Below, piece by piece: positions 36,632 through 45,027 of a DNA stretch of 64,000 nucleotides. The DNA comes from Polyangium spumosum (lineage in GTDB: Bacteria > Myxococcota_A > Polyangia > Polyangiales > Polyangiaceae): contig NZ_WJIE01000024.1 of NCBI RefSeq assembly GCF_009649845.1, positions 1 through 64,000 of the forward strand, in the 5' to 3' direction. A program made the position numbers and the translations under genes. Position 1 is the stretch's first letter, and each line of letters begins with the position of its first letter. Below the pieces are notes generated by a model. It searched no databases and was not told the origin of the DNA. It saw only the letters and a program-made list of their open reading frames with translations.

Positions 36632-38317
36632 TCACGTCATCCGGCCGAGCGCCGCGCGTCCCGCGTCCACGAAGATGCCCACCCAGCGCTCGACCTCTTC
36701 ACGCGAAACACCGAAACGCGAAGCCACGGTCGCGGCCGTCGCCGTGCCCCGGAGCACCGCGAGCACCGCGTCTTCCCTGCGAACGCTCTCCTCCGTGCCC
36801 CTCGATGCCGCTCCTGCTGGCGCCGCATGTCGAATACCCGCAGGGCACCGCGCAATGGGCAGCCTCGCGGCCGGGTCGCCGAGCAGCACATAGGCCGCGA
36901 GATCCTGCCGTTGCATCCAGAGGTTGGCACGACGTACCCTGCTCGCCTGCTCCTCCACGAAATCGGAAGAGAGGCTCGCTCGATGTGCGCGCTCCTCGTA
37001 GGAGATCGTGAGCTCCGTGCTCACCGAACGAAAGAACCGCGCGATCTCGTGGTGCGCGACGCCGAACCGATGCCCGTGCACGAAGGCCTGCAAGATCCCC
37101 TGGAACCGTTCGGCGCGGCTCTTCGGGACGAGGCCTCCGCTTTCGAGGTCATAATCGAGGAAGCTCCATGTCCACGCGAGATCCACGTGACCCACCACGC
37201 CGAGCGGCCCCTCGGGGTTCGCGAGCGCGGCCTGCGGCAGGGCCGCGATGAAGGGCGGATCGCCTCGCTGGGGTAATGCGGCGAGCACCCCGTCCGCTGC
37301 GTTTCCGATCACGCCGAGCTCGTGGAGCCTGCTCAGCCAAGGCAAATACGCGCTGCGCGACGGCGTGCCAGCACCGTAACAAGCGAACATGAACCAGACG
37401 CCGCCGGGCAAAAACGGGCCGCGGCTGATGTCGTTCGCCGTGAGGAGGTCACCCTTGCGACCGAGGACCATCGCGCCCTGGTGAGCATGTTGCTCCTCGC
37501 GGGATCGCCATCCCGCCCTCGGAATCCCCGCGCCGTGGCTCATGGTGAAGAGCACCCCGGCGCGCGTGCGTGCCGCTTCGCGGAGCAAAACCCCGGCGGC
37601 GCTCGACAGGTCGAGCGCCGTACCCGCGGGATCCGTCGGGACCTCGACGATTTCCTCGGCGCCGAACGTGCCCGCGGCCTGGCCCTGCCGCGCCATTTCG
37701 AGGCTGGGTCGCACGAGATGGCGATCCCCCTCGACCATCGCCCGCGTGCCGTCCAGTACCGCATGATAAAGTGTCCGCGCGCGCGGCGCCTCCGTCGCGT
37801 CCGCCCAGCGGACCGCTTTATCGACGTAAGCCTCGTATCCGCGGTCGTCCCTGAATGCCAGTCGACCCACGAACACCTCGCCGCCGAGCATCTGCTGGAA
37901 GTCCCAGGAGATGAGCTCGGGGCCTCCGAGCAGGAGGAGATATCGAGGCCGCGCCGCCTCGCGCCGACCAACGGCGTCGCGATACTCTTTTTGAATCCAC
38001 GCCGCGACGGCGACGGGATCCATTCCGGGATCGACGCGGTACACGAGCGCGTCCTCCCCTTGCTCTTCCTCGCGCTTTTTTCGTAGCGGCTCGAGCAGGG
38101 AGAGCAAACGGTCGCCGGCGGGGCCTTTGGGGGCGACGAGGGCCCAGCGTTGCTCGGGCAGCGCGTCCGGCGGAGCGTGTACATTGGCCAGGCGGTGCAG
38201 AGCCTCGGGCGGCGCGCCCTGCGCGGGCGCGTCGAGCGTCGCGACGAGCGGGAGGCCTTCGTCGAGGATGGGGCGGTGATCGTCAGCGTGGGCGAGGAAG
38301 AGCTGGATATCGGTCAA
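36632..38317 (-). CDS. C25/caspase-fold cysteine protease with C-terminal HTH
   Basis: The start is a TTG at 38317 with GAGGG 5-7 nt upstream; no ATG fits without overlapping the upstream gene. The 561-aa protein has a His/Cys pair in the spacing of clan-CD proteases: TMSHGAG (about residue 255) and FMFACYGAGTPS (about residue 310), resembling gingipain (C25)-type enzymes. There is no signal peptide. The last ~45 residues (RREDAVLAVLRGTATAATVA, then FGVSREEVERWV) form a helix-turn-helix like those of transposase-type or effector-associated domains. It is convergent with the STAND gene and lies 110 bp downstream of the sigma54-driven lipoprotein gene, so it is probably co-transcribed with it. 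Protease activity is inferred, not certain. Confidence 0.65.
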   Translation of the reverse strand: MTDIQLFLAHADDHRPILDEGLPLVATLDAPAQGAPPEALHRLANVHAPPDALPEQRWALVAPKGPAGDRLLSLLEPLRKKREEEQGEDALVYRVDPGMDPVAVAAWIQKEYRDAVGRREAARPRYLLLLGGPELISWDFQQMLGGEVFVGRLAFRDDRGYEAYVDKAVRWADATEAPRARTLYHAVLDGTRAMVEGDRHLVRPSLEMARQGQAAGTFGAEEIVEVPTDPAGTALDLSSAAGVLLREAARTRAGVLFTMSHGAGIPRAGWRSREEQHAHQGAMVLGRKGDLLTANDISRGPFLPGGVWFMFACYGAGTPSRSAYLPWLSRLHELGVIGNAADGVLAALPQRGDPPFIAALPQAALANPEGPLGVVGHVDLAWTWSFLDYDLESGGLVPKSRAERFQGILQAFVHGHRFGVAHHEIARFFRSVSTELTISYEERAHRASLSSDFVEEQASRVRRANLWMQRQDLAAYVLLGDPAARLPIARCPAGIRHAAPAGAASRGTEESVRREDAVLAVLRGTATAATVASRFGVSREEVERWVGIFVDAGRAALGRMT

Positions 38318-38426
38318 GGGACCCTCGAATCGCTTCCATCGTCGTCGAGACGAGCGGAGCGCGCAACCCTCTTCGTGGCTTTCGTGCGCGCCCGGAGCGC
38401 GCGAGGGCCCCCATTGGATCGATCCG

Positions 38427-39197
38427 TCAGCCGCAGAAGCCGCTCCAGGACGACATGATGCCCGGAGGCGAGACGGACGCCGCGGACGAGCAGCTCGCGC
38501 CATAGCTTCCGCTCATCGTCACGCCATAGGTCCACGGGGTCGAGCAGACGAACCGCGACGAGGAATAGACCGGGGAGCAGCCGAAGTTCGTGCAGGCCTG
38601 CGCCGCGATCGTGAACGTCTGGCAGCCGCCGGTGCACGCGACCTGCGCGAGCGCGGCCGCGCCGTAGTACCCGGAGACGGCCGAGCTCGGGCCGGTATAA
38701 AAGCCGATGTTGCACGAGAGCGTCAAATTCGTATCGACCGGCGCAGCCGCGATGCTCTTCGCGGTCTCCTGGAGGTTCGCGAGCTGCGCCTGGAGCTGCT
38801 CGATCGCGTCGTCCACGGCCGGATCTTCCTCGACCTGCGCGGCGCTTCGCGCCTGGAGCTCGGAGAGCTCCTTTTCGGCTTGCTCGATCGCCCACTCGTG
38901 CCCCTCGGCGCCGACGACGATGCGGTTTCCGCCGTCCTCTGCCCCGTTCTCGAAGACGCCCGGGGCGAGCTCCTTCCACGCCGCGTTGGGCACGAGCGAG
39001 AGCGCCTCGCCTTCTCCCGTACGCTCGAGCCGCATTTCACTCCCCGTGGGGATGGCCAGCGCTTCGCTCTCGTCGATGAGCGACTCCTGGACGTTGTCGG
39101 GCCCCAACGAGGCGTCCATACAACCCGCCATCAGGGCGCTGCTGGCGATCAGGGCCGCGGAGAAGAAACGAATCGCGAAGGTCGAACGTGCATTCAT
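38427..39197 (-). CDS. Lipoprotein, 256 aa, under a sigma54 promoter
   Basis: It starts at ATG 39197 with AAGAGGAG upstream. The signal peptide ends in the lipobox LMAGC, so Cys26 should be lipidated. A coiled-coil segment follows (about residues 100-150, EQAEKELSELQARSAA, LQAQLANLQE), then a Cys-rich C-terminal domain of about 90 residues with Ser/Gly/Tyr-rich strands and eight or so cysteines (GCQTFTIAAQACTNFGCSPV). No family is recognised. A sigma54-type promoter (39251-39268) ends about 44 nt upstream. The C25-like protease follows 110 bp downstream on the same strand and may share the transcript. Confidence 0.8.
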   Translation of the reverse strand: MNARSTFAIRFFSAALIASSALMAGCMDASLGPDNVQESLIDESEALAIPTGSEMRLERTGEGEALSLVPNAAWKELAPGVFENGAEDGGNRIVVGAEGHEWAIEQAEKELSELQARSAAQVEEDPAVDDAIEQLQAQLANLQETAKSIAAAPVDTNLTLSCNIGFYTGPSSAVSGYYGAAALAQVACTGGCQTFTIAAQACTNFGCSPVYSSSRFVCSTPWTYGVTMSGSYGASCSSAASVSPPGIMSSWSGFCG

Positions 39198-39250
39198 GGT
39201 CGGGCTCCTCTTCTTTGCTCGGTCGCGTTTGCGGCCGCTTTCCCTCCTAT

Positions 39251-39268
39251 CTGCAGCGAGCGTGCCAG
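39251..39268 (-). promoter_or_regulatory. Sigma54 (-24/-12) promoter for the lipoprotein gene
   Basis: Read on the minus strand it is CCTGGCACGCTCGCTGCAG, with GG and GC separated by exactly 10 nt, matching the sigma54 consensus TGGCACR-N4-TTGCW at all but one or two positions. The predicted start is about 44 nt upstream of ATG 39197. Confidence 0.8.
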
Positions 39269-39310
39269 GCCTGCCGGGCCCCCCAGCGTTTCCCTTTTCG
39301 GGCGAAAAGG

Positions 39311-39391
39311 GGCGTGACGCCGGGCGCTGACGCGTCAGGAGCCGGATTGGCGTCTATCGAGTGGGATTGTCGCGTCAGCGCCCGCTGACGC
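39311..39391. promoter_or_regulatory. Dyad cluster, putative sigma54 activator binding sites
   Basis: Three dyads occur: GGCGTGACGCC (39311-39321), CTGACGCGTCAG (39327-39338, a perfect 12-bp palindrome), and GCGTCAGCG-CC-CGCTGACGC (39372-39391). They share the half-site GCGTCAG/CTGACGC. They lie about 45-125 bp upstream of the sigma54 promoter at 39251-39268, the usual place for an enhancer-binding protein. The last one overlaps the end of the activator gene and could alternatively be part of its terminator. Confidence 0.65.
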
Positions 39392-41087
39392 CTGAAGTCA
39401 CGAGGCCGAGCTCTCGCACGCGGCGCAAGAGCGCCCGCTCGGAGACCTCGAGCCGCTCGGCCATGCGCGCGAGATCACCGCCGAGCTCACGGTGGCATTG
39501 AACGATCTCCTGCTCCGTGAGGTCACCCGCGGTGCGGAATCCAGGAAGTCGCTCGATGATCATGTAGATGGCTGCCCGCGAGATGCCGAGCTTCTCTGCG
39601 GTCGCGGCAAAATCCCAGCGACACGAGCGCAAGGCCTCCCGGAGCTCGGCCTCGGTGACGTCGGCGGGCTTTCGGCGAGATGCGCTGCGTGAACGGGACG
39701 GGCCCTCGTCGCTCGGGGCCTTGATGGCGGCAGGCGGAGGATCGGGCGCGGGGGCTTTCGGGGGATCGGGGGGCGCCTGCGGGATGGGCTGCGGGTTCTC
39801 CGGCTCTCGTGGAGGTTGCTTCACGAGCAGCCGCTCCACGGCGGGCGTCATGTCCGCGCGATTGCGCCCACGATTGCCGACGACGATTTGCCGAATGACG
39901 TTTCGGAGCTGTCGCACGTTGCCAGGCCAGTCGTAATCGACGAGGCGCGCGACGAGGGACGCGGGGACCCACGGCTTCGCGCCGCCAGTCGGCGCTGCGA
40001 GGCGCTGCAATTCCCCGATCTCTGCGAGGTCCTCGCGCAAGAACCGCACGAGGAGCCGCCCGATGTCATCCCGACGCTCGCGGAGCGGCGGAATCCATAT
40101 CTCGTACGCCGCGAGCCGGTTCAAGAGCGGCGCCCGAAACGACCCCGACGCGACCTTTCCCTCGAGATCCGCGTCGGTTGCAGCGACGACACGCACGTCC
40201 GTTTTCCGGAGCTGCGTGGAGCCCACGGTCTGGATCTCGCCCGTCTCGAGCGTACGCAGCAGCGCGACCTGGAGCTCGACCGGTGCCTCGCCGATCTCGT
40301 CGAGGAAAAGCGTGCCGCCGTGCGCCTGCTCGAAATACCCGACCTGACGCCGGATCGATCCGGTGTACGCGCCCTTCTCCGCGCCGAAGAGCTCGGAAAC
40401 GGCGAGCGATGGTGCAATGGCACCCAGGTTGACAGCGACGAACGGTTTGTCACGGCGTGGACTCGCACGGTGAACCGCGCGGGCGACGAGCTCCTTGCCG
40501 CTGCCAGTCTCGCCGCGGAGCAGGACGGGCAGGTCGAGATCGGCGATGCTCTGAATGTCCCAGAGCACGCGGCGGAGGCCGTCGCTCGCGCCCACGAGCT
40601 CGCGCGATTCGTCGCCCACGCCTCCGTCGAGGACGCCTCCGGGCGTGCCGACGTGATGTGCGAGAAGGACAACCCGGTGGCCGAGCTCGATCACGACGCC
40701 GCGAGCGAGCTCCTTGGCAGAGAGCATCGTGCTCCCGACGACCCGCTGACCGCGCACGGACACCGTGGTGCTGCTGTCGCCGATATCGATACGGACGCTC
40801 CCGTCGGATGCGGCCGAGAGCAGGATTGGTTTGCGGCTGAGGTGCTCGTCGCCGAGGGGCTCGCCGTCCCCGAGGGCGTCGGGAGGCGCGAACGCCGGCA
40901 AGGTGCGAGACAGCGCGAATGGGCGCCCCGGAGCGCCGTCGACGAGGACACGATCCCCCACGCGGTCGAGGACCGGGTGGTAAAGGACGGTCAAGGCAAG
41001 GGTGGGGGCGTCGTCGCCGGATGTGGTGGCGGTGCCGCGACCCACGAGGGTGGTGCGGGTGAACCCGGTTCTCCTGCCAGTGGGCAT
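39375..41087 (-). CDS. FHA-type sigma54-dependent transcriptional activator
   Basis: About 570 residues. Residues about 40-150 form a degenerate FHA domain (LSRKPILLSAASDGSVRIDI, where the usual SRxH has Pro for His), so phosphothreonine binding is uncertain. The AAA+ domain has Walker A GETGSGKE, the sigma54-contact loop as GAYTGS instead of GAFTGA, and Walker B GGTLFLDE. A Pro-rich linker leads to two consecutive Fis-like helix-turn-helices (WDFAATAEKLGISRAAIYMI and GGDLARMAERLEVSERALLR). The ATG at 41087 is preferred to an upstream ATG at 41126; neither has a strong ribosome-binding site. It lies among three sigma54 promoters with the same palindrome, so it is the obvious regulator of them. 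Input by a Ser/Thr kinase is likely for FHA activators. Confidence 0.88.
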   Translation of the reverse strand: MPTGRRTGFTRTTLVGRGTATTSGDDAPTLALTVLYHPVLDRVGDRVLVDGAPGRPFALSRTLPAFAPPDALGDGEPLGDEHLSRKPILLSAASDGSVRIDIGDSSTTVSVRGQRVVGSTMLSAKELARGVVIELGHRVVLLAHHVGTPGGVLDGGVGDESRELVGASDGLRRVLWDIQSIADLDLPVLLRGETGSGKELVARAVHRASPRRDKPFVAVNLGAIAPSLAVSELFGAEKGAYTGSIRRQVGYFEQAHGGTLFLDEIGEAPVELQVALLRTLETGEIQTVGSTQLRKTDVRVVAATDADLEGKVASGSFRAPLLNRLAAYEIWIPPLRERRDDIGRLLVRFLREDLAEIGELQRLAAPTGGAKPWVPASLVARLVDYDWPGNVRQLRNVIRQIVVGNRGRNRADMTPAVERLLVKQPPREPENPQPIPQAPPDPPKAPAPDPPPAAIKAPSDEGPSRSRSASRRKPADVTEAELREALRSCRWDFAATAEKLGISRAAIYMIIERLPGFRTAGDLTEQEIVQCHRELGGDLARMAERLEVSERALLRRVRELGLVTSGVSGR

Positions 41088-41202
41088 GCGCCGCCGATGG
41101 TAGGACGGGGGGAGCGGCGGGGGCAAGGGGAAGCGGCAGGGGATGTCGACGAACGCGGGCGAATGGCGTGTCAGCCGCCCCTCCCGGCGTCACCTCCGTT
41201 CA

Positions 41203-41214
41203 CTGACGCGTCAG
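41203..41214. promoter_or_regulatory. CTGACGCGTCAG palindrome in the activator/lipoprotein intergenic region
   Basis: A perfect copy of the 12-bp palindrome. It lies about 116 bp upstream of the activator start at 41087 and about 187 bp upstream of the sigma54 promoter at 41400-41415, so it could serve autoregulation, activation of the plus-strand gene, or both. Additional half-sites (GTGTCAG near 41169, GGCGTCA near 41186) lie close by. Confidence 0.65.
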
Positions 41215-41399
41215 CGATCCCCGAGACGAGCCTTCTCGGGTCCGGAGCACCCGGAATGGAGCTTGCGGGCGGACGCGGCGCGGAGGAGTTCGTCATGCCC
41301 AATGTACTGGGGATGTTCATTTTCTCCCGCTGCTCGCGTTCCGCGAGGAGGAGAAGTGGTACGGCGCCGGGGCTTGATGGCCGACGGTCGCGACCAGCC

Positions 41400-41415
41400 A
41401 GGCACGGAAGCTGCT
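41400..41415 (+). promoter_or_regulatory. Sigma54 (-24/-12) promoter for the lipoprotein at 41459
   Basis: AGGCACGGAAGCTGCT: GG at 41401-41402 and GC at 41413-41414 with exactly 10 nt between. The core GGCACG-N4-CTGC equals that at 39251 and 47183. The predicted start (near 41426) lies 3' of the first ATG in frame (41423), which supports the downstream start codon at 41459. Confidence 0.75.
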
Positions 41416-41458
41416 CTGGGCAATGACAGGACAATCGACCCGTTCTCGAGAGGTAACC

Positions 41459-41959
41459 ATGCTCCACGACATTCGATACGCGATGATGCTCTGTGCCCCC
41501 TTCGCAGCGCTGGCCATGGGCTGCGGGACGACCGCCACCATAACTCGCATCAATGAACCCGAGATCGAGGGGAAGATCGTCTCTTCCGCGGACGACATGC
41601 TCCTCGTCGAGACGCGGGCAGGCAACGAAATGGTTGCGACACGGAACGTCACGGACATCGATCATCCGGGGAACGTGGCTGCCACAATCGGCACCCTGCT
41701 CACCGGCTACGGCGTCGCGAACATCGTCGTCGGCGCGCCGGATTGCGAAAGGGGCGGAGCGGCATACTGCTTCGGGGTATTCCTGCCGGCGACGATCGGG
41801 CTGCCGCTGATGGCCTGGGGCTTCGCGACATGGGGCCGATCCAAATACGCCGCGAGCACAGGCTCGAAGTCGAGCGACGTGAGCTTCAACGTGGTGCCCG
41901 CGGCGTCGTTCCAGAAAAACAACACTTTTCTGGGGGCGAACGCGACGGTCTCCTTCTGA
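41459..41959 (+). CDS. Small lipoprotein, 166 aa
   Basis: The ATG at 41459 follows GAGAGG and begins a signal peptide with a lipobox-like LAMGC (Cys22). An ATG at 41423 in the same frame is rejected because the sigma54 start lies beyond it. The mature part has a beta-rich domain (EPEIEGKIVSSADDMLLVET) and a hydrophobic Gly-rich segment that may insert in a membrane (AATIGTLLTGYGVANIVVGA, then FGVFLPATIGLPLMAWGFAT). No family is recognised. It is convergent with the TPR-CHAT gene. Confidence 0.8.
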   Translation: MLHDIRYAMMLCAPFAALAMGCGTTATITRINEPEIEGKIVSSADDMLLVETRAGNEMVATRNVTDIDHPGNVAATIGTLLTGYGVANIVVGAPDCERGGAAYCFGVFLPATIGLPLMAWGFATWGRSKYAASTGSKSSDVSFNVVPAASFQKNNTFLGANATVSF

Positions 41960-41993
41960 GCCGCTCTCGAGCTACGGCGTCACGTCGAGCGGC
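41960..41993. terminator. Candidate terminator between convergent genes
   Basis: GCCGCTC (41960-41966) and GAGCGGC (41987-41993) form a 7-bp stem around the stop codons of the convergent lipoprotein and TPR-CHAT genes. No T-tract is visible, so it may not be an intrinsic terminator. Confidence 0.35.
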
Positions 41994-44900
41994 GCGTCGT
42001 TGCCCGAGGCGATGAAGCTGGCCCAGTAAAACGGGTGCGCGCGGTCGGGCCGCTCCAGCATTTCGATCTGGCTCTGGCGCAGTGCTTCCACGCGACCGAC
42101 CCCGGCCAGGAGCTTCTCGTAGTAGGCCTCCATCAGCTCGCACGTCGCCGCATCATCGACGCGCCACAAGCTCATCACCTGCGTCTCTGCGCCGGCCATG
42201 ACCAGGGCGCGCCGCAGACCGTACACGCCGTCGCCGCTGGAAATCGTTCCCACCCCCGTCTCGCACGCCGACAAGACGACGAGCTTCGTCCCCATCAGGT
42301 CGAGTTGCGAGACTTCCAGCGCCGTCAAGATACCATCATTCTGATCGCCGTGCCGGCGGTTGGCGCAGGCCAACGCGATGCCCGAGCGTAAAAGCGGATT
42401 GTCGATGAATGATTTCGGGTGCGTCGTTCCACGCACCGCTGCGTCCACGTCGTCCGGCGGAGGCGGGAGGAAAAACCCGTGCGTCGCGATATGGAGGAGC
42501 TTTGGTCCGGCGAGCCTCGTGATGGCCGTCTTGGTCGCGGTCGTTCCCGCGAGGAGCGTGGCACCGGGAATCTTTCGTGCAAGGGCGCGGCCTTCCCGCT
42601 CAGCGAAGTGTAGCGGTTGAAACCCGGTCTCACCCGCGGCGTCGGTCGACTTGCCATAGTCGGGCGCTGCAACCACGACGGGACCTTGTCGCCAGGCGGC
42701 CTGTTTGGCCAGGCGCAACAGATCCCGGCCGCTCGCGAGGTAGTTGAATTGGTACCGCTCGACGAGGTAGCGCCCCTCCTCGTCCACCAGGGCGCCGAAG
42801 GGTACGAGGTTGAGCAGTCCATCGGGGCTCAGCAGGATCCGACGAGTCGGACCCAGCAACCGGCGGATGGGTTGCAGGAGCATCCGATCGAGCTCGCGTG
42901 CAGGTGCCCGATGATCCGCGATGGGCGTGCTCGAGACATCGAATTCGCGCGCAGGCGGCCTCGGAGCGGCGGCAGGGTTTCCAAGGGTCGAAGCCAGCTC
43001 GACGACCGCCCAATCGATGGGCTCAGCTTCGCCGAGATCGACCCAGGCGATCTCGCCCTGACGATGGAGCACGTAAGCCACATAGCGTGGTTTGCCCCAA
43101 AGATCCGTTTGGGGGTCGAATGGCCGGTAGCAAACCATGTCCACGAGGACCGCGCCCTCGGGAATCTCGGCCTGTACCTGCTCGATCGTGACGGGCAGCA
43201 GCTCACCCTGGCGCTCGACGGCGCGACGGCTGATGTCGGCCTCGAGATTCTGGCGCTCCTCATCGAGACGAGCCAGGGTCGCACGGTGGTCGCGATGCAG
43301 TGTATCGCCTGGCCCTCGCCACATGAAGGCACTGTACTCGGTGATGACGCATCGCAGCCGGTCAAGCCGCTCCTGATCCGCCACGGTGAGGCGACGGCGC
43401 AGCGCAGCGAAGCTGTCCGTCATCGCATCGAGCACCCGACCTTTGCGGTTCAGGATCGTGGTCAGCGCGAGCCGCGTCGCCTCCTGGGCGTCGGATGCGA
43501 ACTGGACATGCAGGGAGATGACCTGATGGGTGCAGCCTCGTAGCGTATCCATATAGGCACGCTTCTGCTCGTCCGATCCGGTCATCAACAGAACCGCGGC
43601 GTTGCGATCCTGAATCGCCGCGGCGCGCTCCATCTGTCGCATGGCCTCCGTGGTTTCACCAGCGGCCAGGAATAGCGCCGCGAGGTTGTTGCGCCAGGTG
43701 GCCACGCGGGGGTGGTCGGCCCCCCGCGTATTCTCCAGGGTAGCGATGGCGCGCAGGAGGGGCGGCTCCGCCTTGGCATAATCCCCTTTCCTGTAGTGCA
43801 GCATCGCGAGGTTGTGATGCGCGTTCGCTAGATCGTCGGGGTGCTGGGACCCCAGCGCATTCTCCAGGAGGACGATCACGCGTTGGTACATCGGCTCGGC
43901 CTTGTCGTAGTCCCCTTTTCGAACGTTCAGCAAGGCCAAGTTGCTGAGCGATTTGGCCACGAGGGGGTGCTCCGGACCCAGCGTGTTCTCCAGGAGGGCG
44001 AGCGCGCGCTGGTAGAGTGGCTCAGCCCTCGCGTGGTCCCCTTTCGTTCTATACAGCTCAGCGAGGTTGTTGAGCGATTCGGCCACGTCAGGATGCTCGG
44101 GTCCCCAGGCCTTCTCCCGGATGGCGAGAGCGCGTTGCCAGAGTGGCTCGGCCCTCACGTAGTCCCCTTTCAAGTAGTGCAGCCTTGCGAGATCGCCGAG
44201 CACAGTGGCCACGTCGGGGTGTTCGGGTCCAAATGCCTTCTCCACAATGGCGAGCGCGCGCTCATGGAGGGGTTCCGACCGGGCGTAGTCCCCCTTCTGT
44301 TCGTGCAGCATCGCAAGGCTATTGAGCGATTGGGCCACGTACGGATGGTGGGGGCCCAGCGCTCGCTCCCGAAGGGTGAGCGCGCGCTGATGAAGCGCCG
44401 CGGCCTTGGGGTTGTCTCCTTTCCAGTACCAGAGCATCGCCAGGCCGTTGAGCAATTGTGCCACATCCGTATGTTCCGGCCCGAGCGCACTCTCCAGAAG
44501 AGCGAGTTCACGTTCCGCGAGCGGGATAGCCTCATCATACTTCCGCTCTCCGTAGAGGCGGGCGACCATATCGTCGAGCTGCCGAGCCTCCTCGAGCGCG
44601 CTCGCCGGATCCCCCGCCCCACCGGGCAGCTCCGGTCTCGACGCCTTCTCCAGAATGGCGACGGCACGCTCGACCAGCGGCTTCGCTTTGTCCCCGTCCC
44701 CTTTTAACTCGTACAGCAGCGCGAGGTTGTTGAGCAGGGTCGCCACGACCGGGCTCTCCGGCCCCAGCGCATTCTCCAGAATCGTGAGCGCCCGCAAATA
44801 AAGCGGCTCCGCCTTATCGAGGTCCCCTCTCGTCCTGTGAAGGCCCGCAACGCTGCTGAGCGATCCGGCCACGTCGGGGTGTTCTGCACCGAGGGCGCTC

Positions 44901-45019
44901 TCCAGCATGGATAACGCCCGTTCGGCCAGCGGAATCGCCGCATCCACCCTCCCGACGTCGGCGAGCTCCATGGCCTCGTCGTGCAGCTTCTCGGCCTGCG
45001 CCACGAACGAAAAATTCAT
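41972..45019 (-). CDS. TPR-CHAT protease
   Basis: The start is ATG 45019 (GTGAGG upstream); the frame remains open further upstream but there it only overlaps the caspase gene. The 1015-aa protein has about ten TPR-type repeats of 42 residues (pattern AEPLxxRALAIxEKAxGPEHPxVA) over the first ~430 residues, a helical connector, and a C-terminal CHAT protease with His in LLHIATHGFF and Cys in LVVLSACETGVG, plus the typical LSPDGLLNLVPFGAL and SLWRVDD segments. TPR-CHAT is the layout of Csx29 and of many uncharacterised cyanobacterial and myxobacterial proteins, where the TPRs sense and CHAT cleaves a partner. It begins 8 bp after the caspase gene, so the pair is an operon. No CRISPR array is nearby. 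Confidence 0.9.
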   Translation of the reverse strand: MNFSFVAQAEKLHDEAMELADVGRVDAAIPLAERALSMLESALGAEHPDVAGSLSSVAGLHRTRGDLDKAEPLYLRALTILENALGPESPVVATLLNNLALLYELKGDGDKAKPLVERAVAILEKASRPELPGGAGDPASALEEARQLDDMVARLYGERKYDEAIPLAERELALLESALGPEHTDVAQLLNGLAMLWYWKGDNPKAAALHQRALTLRERALGPHHPYVAQSLNSLAMLHEQKGDYARSEPLHERALAIVEKAFGPEHPDVATVLGDLARLHYLKGDYVRAEPLWQRALAIREKAWGPEHPDVAESLNNLAELYRTKGDHARAEPLYQRALALLENTLGPEHPLVAKSLSNLALLNVRKGDYDKAEPMYQRVIVLLENALGSQHPDDLANAHHNLAMLHYRKGDYAKAEPPLLRAIATLENTRGADHPRVATWRNNLAALFLAAGETTEAMRQMERAAAIQDRNAAVLLMTGSDEQKRAYMDTLRGCTHQVISLHVQFASDAQEATRLALTTILNRKGRVLDAMTDSFAALRRRLTVADQERLDRLRCVITEYSAFMWRGPGDTLHRDHRATLARLDEERQNLEADISRRAVERQGELLPVTIEQVQAEIPEGAVLVDMVCYRPFDPQTDLWGKPRYVAYVLHRQGEIAWVDLGEAEPIDWAVVELASTLGNPAAAPRPPAREFDVSSTPIADHRAPARELDRMLLQPIRRLLGPTRRILLSPDGLLNLVPFGALVDEEGRYLVERYQFNYLASGRDLLRLAKQAAWRQGPVVVAAPDYGKSTDAAGETGFQPLHFAEREGRALARKIPGATLLAGTTATKTAITRLAGPKLLHIATHGFFLPPPPDDVDAAVRGTTHPKSFIDNPLLRSGIALACANRRHGDQNDGILTALEVSQLDLMGTKLVVLSACETGVGTISSGDGVYGLRRALVMAGAETQVMSLWRVDDAATCELMEAYYEKLLAGVGRVEALRQSQIEMLERPDRAHPFYWASFIASGNDAPLDVTP
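43600..44990 (-). repeat. TPR repeat array within the TPR-CHAT gene
   Basis: Repeats of about 126 bp encode 42-residue helical units with the motif ALGPEHPDVAxxLNNLAxLY(x)KGDYxKAEPL. About ten can be counted, one of them interrupted by a 30-residue spacer (near 44610). DNA similarity between units is moderate, lower than in the WD40 array. Confidence 0.8.
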
Positions 45020-45027
45020 GGACGTCC

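Noticed and set aside
41165-41180. GC-N10-CC match upstream of the activator on the minus strand
   Set aside because: No resemblance to the TGGCAC/TTGC consensus; expected by chance in GC-rich DNA.
43600-44990. CRISPR-like repeat array
   Set aside because: The repeats are 126 bp, in frame and encode TPR helices, with no spacer structure.
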